NCBI RefSeq assembly: GCF_000949135.2
Contig: NZ_JTAN02000002.1
Span: forward strand, 1-64,000
Source of the DNA: Burkholderia sp. USMB20
Lineage (GTDB): Bacteria; Pseudomonadota; Gammaproteobacteria; Burkholderiales; Burkholderiaceae
Direction: 5' to 3'
Length of the DNA: 64,000 bases
The translations under genes and the position numbers were made by a program. The notes beneath the pieces are model-generated. The model did not search any database. It was not told the origin of the DNA and was given only the letters and a program-made list of their open reading frames with translations. Positions 59,344-64,000 of the stretch are shown in pieces. Each line of letters begins with the position of its first letter. The first letter of the stretch is position 1.

Positions 59344-60585
59344 ATGAGCAAAATCTACATCGCCGGCATCGCAATGACCGTGTTCGGCCGGCACCCCGAC
59401 CGCAGCGTCGACGACCTCGCGCGCGAGGCGCTGCAGCGCGCGTTGCGCGATGCCGGTTGCCATGCCGACGCGATCCGCGCGGCGTTCTACTCCGGCATCA
59501 CCAACGGCGCGTTGCAGGGGCAGCTATCGATCCCTGGCCAGGTCGTGTTCGGCAAGATCGGGCTCGACGGCATTCCGATGTTCAACGTCGAGAACGCGTG
59601 CGCGTCCGGCAGCACGGCCGTGCACCTCGCGGTGCGCGAGCTGCAGTCGGGCGCGTGCGATGTCGCGCTCGCGCTCGGCGCGGAGAAGATGAACGTCTCG
59701 GACAAGGCGAAATCGTTCGCGCTGTTCGAGGCCGGCTGGGACGTCGCGCGCGTCGACGAGAACTTCGCGACGCTCGCGCGGCTCGGCGAGGGGATTGAGC
59801 CGCCGCCCGGCTCGGAATCCGGGCGGCCGTACAGCCGCTTCATGAAGATCTACGCGGCGCTGTGCCGGCATCACATGCGCACGTACGGCACGACGCAGCG
59901 GCAGATCGCGGCCGTGTCCGCGAAGAACCACGCGCATTCGGTGCACAACCCGTACTCGCAGTTCCGCCAGCCGTTCACGATCGACGAGGTGCTGGCGGCG
60001 CCGCCGATCACGTACCCGATCACGCTGCCGATGTGCGCGCCGCTGTCGGACGGCGCGGCCGCGGCAATCCTCTGCACCGAGGGAGGGCTCGCGCGCATCG
60101 GTGCCGATCGCAGCCGTTGCATCCGCGTCGCCGCGAGCGTGATCCGCAGCTTCTCGCGGCGCCGGATCGACGAGCCGCACAAGCACATCGGCCGGCTCGC
60201 CGCATTGCAGGCGTACGAGCAGGCCGGCGTCGGGCCGGAGGACATGGACGTCGCCGAAGTGCACGACGCGTCGGCGATGGGCGAGATCATCCAGGCCGAG
60301 AACCTCGGCTTCGTGCCGCTCGGCGAAGGTGGCCCGGCCGCGGAGCGCGGCGAGTTCACGCTCGGCGGGCGAATCCCGATCAACACGTCGGGCGGCCTCG
60401 AATCAAAGGGTCATCCGCTCGGCGCGACCGGCATCGGGCAGCTTTACGAACTGGTCACGCAATTGCGCGGCGAGGCCGGTGCGCGCCAGGTGCAGGGCGC
60501 GCGCCACGCCATTCAGGAAAACGGCGGCGGCCTGCAGGGCATCGAGGAAGCGGCGCTGGCGATTCACATACTCAGCAGGGATTGA
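59344..60585 (+). CDS. SCP-x-type thiolase
   Basis: This 413-residue thiolase has the nucleophile Cys in NVENACASGSTAVHLA and GGLESKGHPLGATGIGQLYEL. The C-terminal ARHAIQENGGG is the lipid-transfer (SCP2/SCP-x) thiolase pattern and replaces the usual CxG motif. Enzymes of this group cleave beta-ketoacyl-CoA of branched or cyclic substrates. ATG 59344 is chosen because it gives a normal N-terminus (MSKIYIAGIAMTVFGRHPDRS). It sits between the acyl-CoA synthetase and a DadA-type oxidase. Confidence 0.9.
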   Translation: MSKIYIAGIAMTVFGRHPDRSVDDLAREALQRALRDAGCHADAIRAAFYSGITNGALQGQLSIPGQVVFGKIGLDGIPMFNVENACASGSTAVHLAVRELQSGACDVALALGAEKMNVSDKAKSFALFEAGWDVARVDENFATLARLGEGIEPPPGSESGRPYSRFMKIYAALCRHHMRTYGTTQRQIAAVSAKNHAHSVHNPYSQFRQPFTIDEVLAAPPITYPITLPMCAPLSDGAAAAILCTEGGLARIGADRSRCIRVAASVIRSFSRRRIDEPHKHIGRLAALQAYEQAGVGPEDMDVAEVHDASAMGEIIQAENLGFVPLGEGGPAAERGEFTLGGRIPINTSGGLESKGHPLGATGIGQLYELVTQLRGEAGARQVQGARHAIQENGGGLQGIEEAALAIHILSRD

Positions 60586-60596
60586 CGGAGGCGGAC

Positions 60597-62102
60597 ATGA
60601 GCGACGCATACGGTGCGACGACGGCCGGACAGACGGACCCGACAGCGCGGCAGCCCGGCGCGCGCGCGGCGGGCCGCGTGAGCGGCGTGGGTGGCGTGGG
60701 TGCGGCGGCGGCGATGCAGGCAGCCGGCGCGGATGCGGCGAGCCCGCTCGCGCGGTGGGGCGAGGAAGTCCGCGCGGATGCCGCGTTGCAGAAATACCGG
60801 CCGGTCGGCGGCTGGATCGACGCGCCGGCCGATCTGCAGCCGCCGCTCGAGGGCGACGTGCGCGCGGACGTGATCGTGGTCGGCGCCGGTTTCGCCGGCC
60901 TGTCGACGGCGCTCGAGCTGGCCGCGCGCGGCGCGAGCGTCGTCGTGCTCGAGCGCGAGTTCGCGGGGTTCGGCGCGAGCGGGCGCAACGCCGGCTATCT
61001 CGCGGGCGGCCAGGGGCTCGAGTACGAATTGTTTGTCAAGCGCGTCGGGCACGACCAGGCGAAGCGAATCGTCGGTTTCTACGACGAAGGCGTCGCGTAC
61101 GTCGAACGCAAGCTCGCCGATTACGCGATCGATTGCGACTACCGTGCGTCGGGCATCATCCGCGCGGGCGTGCATCCGTCGCAGGAGAAGCGCTTGCGCG
61201 AGAGCATGGAAACCGGCATCGCGCTCGGTTCGCCCGCGCAGTTCCTCGACGGCGCCGCGATGCGTGCGCGCGGCATTCCGCCGGCCTTCCTGTTCGGCGC
61301 GTACGTGCCGGGCGGCGGCACGCTCGATCCCGGCAAGTACGTGATGGGGCTGCGGCGCGCGGCGCTCGCGGCCGGCGTGAAGCTGTACGAGAACACCGCG
61401 CTGCTCGGCTTCGACGAAGGCGAGCACGTGCGCGTGCGCACCGCGCGCGGCAGCGCGAGCGCGCCGGTGCTGGTGCTCGCGACCAACGCGTACACGCCGC
61501 AACTCGGCCTGCTCGGCGACAAGGTGATGCCGTTGCGCGTGTCGGCGCTCGAAACCGAGCCGCTGTCCGACGCGCAACTCGACGCGCTCGGCTGGCCGAA
61601 TCGCGAGGGCATCGTGACGCCGCACCTGACGATGGAAAGCCACCGCCTCACCGCGCGCAACACGCTGCTGCTGACGACCAAGCGGCTGCACTACGTGTAT
61701 GGTTCGCAAACGCCGAACGTGCCGGACGACGACGCGTATCGCGCGCTCGCGAAAACGCTGCATGCGCGTTTTCCGCAACTGGGCAACGTGCCGGTGCGCG
61801 CCTGCTGGAGCGGCTACATTTCGTTCGCCGGCGACGCGTTGCCGGTGGTCGGTGCGGCCGGCACGCACCGCAACGTGTTCTACACGGCCGGCTGCTCGGG
61901 GCATGGCGTCGGCACGCAGTCGCTGATCGGGCGCGTGCTGGCCGAGCGGATTCACGACGGACGATCGCCGCTGCTCGACACGCTGACACACAAGACGCCG
62001 TCGGTGCCGCGGGAGCCGCTGCGCTGGTGCGCGATGACCGCGATGCTCGGCGTCGCGAACCTGCTCGACGAACGCGTGAACCGCAAGGTGCGCGCGACCT
62101 AG
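60597..62102 (+). CDS. DadA-type FAD-dependent amine/imino-acid oxidoreductase
   Basis: This 501-residue DAO-family flavoenzyme has a long N-terminal extension (about 1-80) before the FAD motif VIVVGAGFAGLSTALELAARG. GAGASGRNAGYLAGG-like and CSGHGVGTQSLIGRVLAE segments follow, as in gamma-glutamylputrescine oxidase (PuuB) and relatives. It probably oxidises a secondary amine or amino acid. ATG 60597 has GGAGGCGG upstream and lies 11 bp after the thiolase stop; no signal peptide is evident, so it is cytoplasmic, in contrast to the two Tat-exported oxidases. Confidence 0.88.
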   Translation: MSDAYGATTAGQTDPTARQPGARAAGRVSGVGGVGAAAAMQAAGADAASPLARWGEEVRADAALQKYRPVGGWIDAPADLQPPLEGDVRADVIVVGAGFAGLSTALELAARGASVVVLEREFAGFGASGRNAGYLAGGQGLEYELFVKRVGHDQAKRIVGFYDEGVAYVERKLADYAIDCDYRASGIIRAGVHPSQEKRLRESMETGIALGSPAQFLDGAAMRARGIPPAFLFGAYVPGGGTLDPGKYVMGLRRAALAAGVKLYENTALLGFDEGEHVRVRTARGSASAPVLVLATNAYTPQLGLLGDKVMPLRVSALETEPLSDAQLDALGWPNREGIVTPHLTMESHRLTARNTLLLTTKRLHYVYGSQTPNVPDDDAYRALAKTLHARFPQLGNVPVRACWSGYISFAGDALPVVGAAGTHRNVFYTAGCSGHGVGTQSLIGRVLAERIHDGRSPLLDTLTHKTPSVPREPLRWCAMTAMLGVANLLDERVNRKVRAT

Positions 62103-62171
62103 CGGCGCGCACGCTCGTCGCGGCGCGCCGGCGCGGATCCGGCCGGACCGCCCGGCAGTGGGGCGGCTCGA

Positions 62172-62227
62172 TGGAAAATGAGGCTCGCATCGGGTATAGT
62201 CGTTTGCGCTCCGTAAGGTACGGAGCG
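62172..62227 (+). promoter_or_regulatory. promoter and perfect palindromic operator of the TetR gene
   Basis: TGGAAA (62172-62177), a 17-nt spacer and TATAGT (62195-62200) form a promoter whose start falls at the perfect palindrome CGCTCCGTA-AGG-TACGGAGCG (62207-62227). A TetR dimer there would block transcription. The TetR ATG is 42 bp further on, so autoregulation is expected. Confidence 0.7.
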
Positions 62228-62269
62228 TCCATTCGACGAAGCCGAAACGCCATCTTCACGACGAACACG

Positions 62270-62944
62270 ATGACAGTGTCCAACGAGCAGCGCAGCCCCC
62301 GAAAACGGCGCACTTCGACTGCCACCGCAGCAGCGGGCAACCCCGACGGTTTGCGGGCGCAAGGCCTGCGCACGCGCAACACGATCATTCGCGTCGCGCG
62401 CAAGCTGCTGCTGGACGGCGGCCCGCTGGAATTCTCGCAGCGTGCGGTCGCCGCCGCCGCCGGCATCAGCGTCAGCAATCTGCAGTACTACTTCCCGACT
62501 CGGATCGCCGTGTTGCGGGCCGTCATCGAGCCGGTCATCGATACCTATCTCGACGACATGAAGCGCGCGCTCGGCAGCGACGCGTCGCCGCGTGACGTGT
62601 TCGACGAGATCATCCAGCGCTCGATCTCCGATGCGAAGGATGCGAAGTACAACGCACTGTTCCGGCATTTCCTGTCGTTCGCGGCCACCGATCCCGAATG
62701 CTTCAAGCTATACGACGAGTGGTATGCGACGCTGACGCACGATCTCGCGCAACTGCTGCGTGCCGTCAATCCGGAATTCGGCGCGGCCGACAGCCGGCAT
62801 GCGGCGACGATGCTGATCGCGCTCGCCGACGGCTTCGCGATGCAGTACGGCACCGGGCGCCATACGCAGGCGCTCGACACGTATTTCATCGCGACGTCGC
62901 GCGCGATCGCGTACGGCACGCTGACGGCGCCCGCGGGAAAATAA
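62270..62944 (+). CDS. TetR-family repressor 2
   Basis: This 224-residue regulator has a basic N-terminal tail and a TetR helix-turn-helix (RVARKLLLDGGPLEFSQRAVAAAAGISVSNLQYYFPTRIA). A long helical effector domain follows. It has its own promoter with a perfect palindrome at the predicted transcription start. It lies between the third and fourth units of the regulon and 34 bp before copy 4 of the shared element, so it may regulate either the CoA operon or the acyl-CoA dehydrogenase operon. Confidence 0.9.
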   Translation: MTVSNEQRSPRKRRTSTATAAAGNPDGLRAQGLRTRNTIIRVARKLLLDGGPLEFSQRAVAAAAGISVSNLQYYFPTRIAVLRAVIEPVIDTYLDDMKRALGSDASPRDVFDEIIQRSISDAKDAKYNALFRHFLSFAATDPECFKLYDEWYATLTHDLAQLLRAVNPEFGAADSRHAATMLIALADGFAMQYGTGRHTQALDTYFIATSRAIAYGTLTAPAGK

Positions 62945-62977
62945 CGACGCGCAGCGCACAGTCGATGCGGTGAACGA

Positions 62978-63050
62978 GACAGGGGAATACCCTGTCTTTT
63001 TTTTGCTTCCTGTGTTTGTCATGATGACCTATGTTTGGTATGTGTTACTA
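62978..63050 (+). promoter_or_regulatory. shared regulatory element, copy 4 (upstream of acyl-CoA dehydrogenase)
   Basis: It holds ACAGGGGAATACCCTGT and a long T run, then 39 nt past ACCC the block TTTGTCATGATGACCTA. TTGTCA (63016-63021), a 17-nt spacer and TATGTG (63039-63044) follow, then TGTTACTA. The acyl-CoA dehydrogenase ATG is about 67 bp further on. Confidence 0.78.
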
Positions 63051-63116
63051 GATGTGGGATGGCCGGGTGCGTCTGCTGCCCGGTCGACATGAATGGAGTC
63101 CAGGAGGAGAACGGAG

Positions 63117-64000
63117 ATGATTCGTCTGAACAAGTCCGCGGCGCTGCCGCTGGTCGGCCTGACCGGCTTCGAGACGCCGCTGAGCGAAGAGGAAAACGCG
63201 ATCCAGCACACGGTTCACCGCTTCGCGCGCGACGTGCTGCGGCCGATCGGGCGCGAGCTCGACCGGATGACGCCGGAGGAGGCGATCGCACCCGGCTCGC
63301 CGTACTGGGCCGCGATCGTCGAGAGCGCGAAGCTCGGGCTCGATCCGCAACTGATCGCGCAGTTTCCGCCCGAGACCGCGGTGCGTATCGAGTCGCTGAT
63401 CGGCGAGGAACTCGGCTGGGGCGATTCGGGTCTGGCCGTGTCGATCGGCGCCGCGACGATGCCGCTGATGATGGCGCATTCGGTCGGCAGCCAGGAGCTG
63501 GTCGAGATGTGCGCGGGCAAGGTCGGCTGCTGGATGAACACGCAGCCCGATCGCGGCTCCGACGCGGCGATCCTGTATCGGCAGGAGCTCGCCGGGAACG
63601 GCAGGCAGCCGGTCGGCAACGTGACCGCGAAGGTCGGCGCCGACGAGATCGTGATCAACGGACAGAGCTCAGCGTGGATCTCGAACGGCTCGGTCGCGCA
63701 GGTCGCGCTCGCGTACATGGCCGCAGACTACGGCGACGGGTTTTACGGCGAAGGCGAGCGCAGCATGTTCACCAACGGCATCGCGATGATCCTGCCGCTC
63801 GATCTGCCGGGCGTGTCGCGCGGCAAGCCGCTCGACAAGATCGGCCAGCGCTCGCTGCCGCAGGGCGAGATCTATTTCGACAACGTGAAGGTGCCGAAGC
63901 GCTTCGCGATCGCGCTGAAGGACGACTATCTCGGCAATCTCGCGTCGACGTGGTCGTATGCGGGCACGCACATGTGCCAGGTGTTCGTCGGCGTCGCGCG
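63117..64000 (+). CDS. acyl-CoA dehydrogenase, N-terminal part (runs off the window)
   Basis: From ATG 63117 (GGAGGAG a short distance upstream) the frame is open to the right edge, so the 3' end is outside. The translation carries ACAD hallmarks: an N-terminal helical domain (SEEENAIQHTVHRFARDVLRP), GEELGWGDSGLAVSIG, and a middle beta-domain with INGQSSAWISNGSVAQVALA. It should oxidise an acyl-CoA with FAD, giving the enoyl-CoA for the rest of the degradation. It begins the fourth unit controlled by the shared element. Confidence 0.92.
   Translation, partial: MIRLNKSAALPLVGLTGFETPLSEEENAIQHTVHRFARDVLRPIGRELDRMTPEEAIAPGSPYWAAIVESAKLGLDPQLIAQFPPETAVRIESLIGEELGWGDSGLAVSIGAATMPLMMAHSVGSQELVEMCAGKVGCWMNTQPDRGSDAAILYRQELAGNGRQPVGNVTAKVGADEIVINGQSSAWISNGSVAQVALAYMAADYGDGFYGEGERSMFTNGIAMILPLDLPGVSRGKPLDKIGQRSLPQGEIYFDNVKVPKRFAIALKDDYLGNLASTWSYAGTHMCQVFVGVA

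Noticed and set aside
62978-63010. Reading the GGGAATACCC hairpin plus T run as an ordinary terminator of the TetR gene
   Set aside because: The same core is present at 41646, where no plus-strand gene ends, and at 56442, where the stem is too short; spacing to the downstream block is fixed. Termination may be a secondary role.

Overview
The window is high-GC DNA (around two thirds G+C by eye) with dense, short-spaced genes. LuxI/LuxR proteins of the CepI/CepR type, chromate and cobalt/nickel resistance modules and many MFS and catabolic operons point to a Burkholderia cepacia-complex-like bacterium, probably a secondary chromosome rich in accessory genes. This is inference from gene content; no species-specific marker was identified. 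No rRNA, tRNA, CRISPR array, complete insertion sequence or replication origin was seen.

Layout. 0-1.4 kb: end of an alpha-E/transglutaminase operon, then a broken IclR regulator. 1.6-4.7 kb: a quorum-sensing module (divergent luxR and luxI with a CTG-N10-CAG box, then a FabF-like ketosynthase), followed by about 850 bp without a convincing gene. 5.5-9 kb: a LuxR-HTH regulator divergent from a secreted lipoprotein. 9.2-14.3 kb: a minus-strand chromate operon (chrB, chrA, a short ChrB C-domain protein, MFS, beta-propeller), with a probable leaderless promoter at chrB. 14.5-16.3 kb: dmeR-dmeF cobalt/nickel efflux plus a DUF1289 protein. 16.5-28.3 kb: TonB-dependent siderophore receptor, MFS, a heptanucleotide repeat tract, dicarboxylate/glutamate symporter, two secreted propeller proteins (one fused to a phosphoesterase), and a GNAT. 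28.4-38.6 kb: a hypothetical protein, then a six-gene sugar-acid catabolic operon with a divergent LysR gene and a second MFS gene; both promoters carry the same 30-bp element. 38.9-41.5 kb: a membrane protein and a two-component system.

The most interesting region is 41.6-64 kb. It encodes two Tat-exported flavin amine oxidases, each followed directly by a di-haem cytochrome c. It also encodes a RidA imine deaminase, a phytanoyl-CoA-type dioxygenase, a hydrophobic-substrate envelope set (DUF1329, DUF1302, MMPL/RND, YCF48), and CoA-dependent degradation enzymes (acyl-CoA synthetase, thiolase, acyl-CoA dehydrogenase, a saccharopine-dehydrogenase-like reductase, a DadA-type oxidase), plus two TetR regulators. 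Four transcription units each begin downstream of the same two-part element: a GGGAATACCC core with a T tract, then 38-40 nt later a GTCATGATGAC-CTA block that overlaps a possible -35. I read this as one co-regulated, apparently undescribed regulon for periplasmic oxidation and CoA-dependent breakdown of a hydrophobic amine. The substrate is not visible in the sequence.
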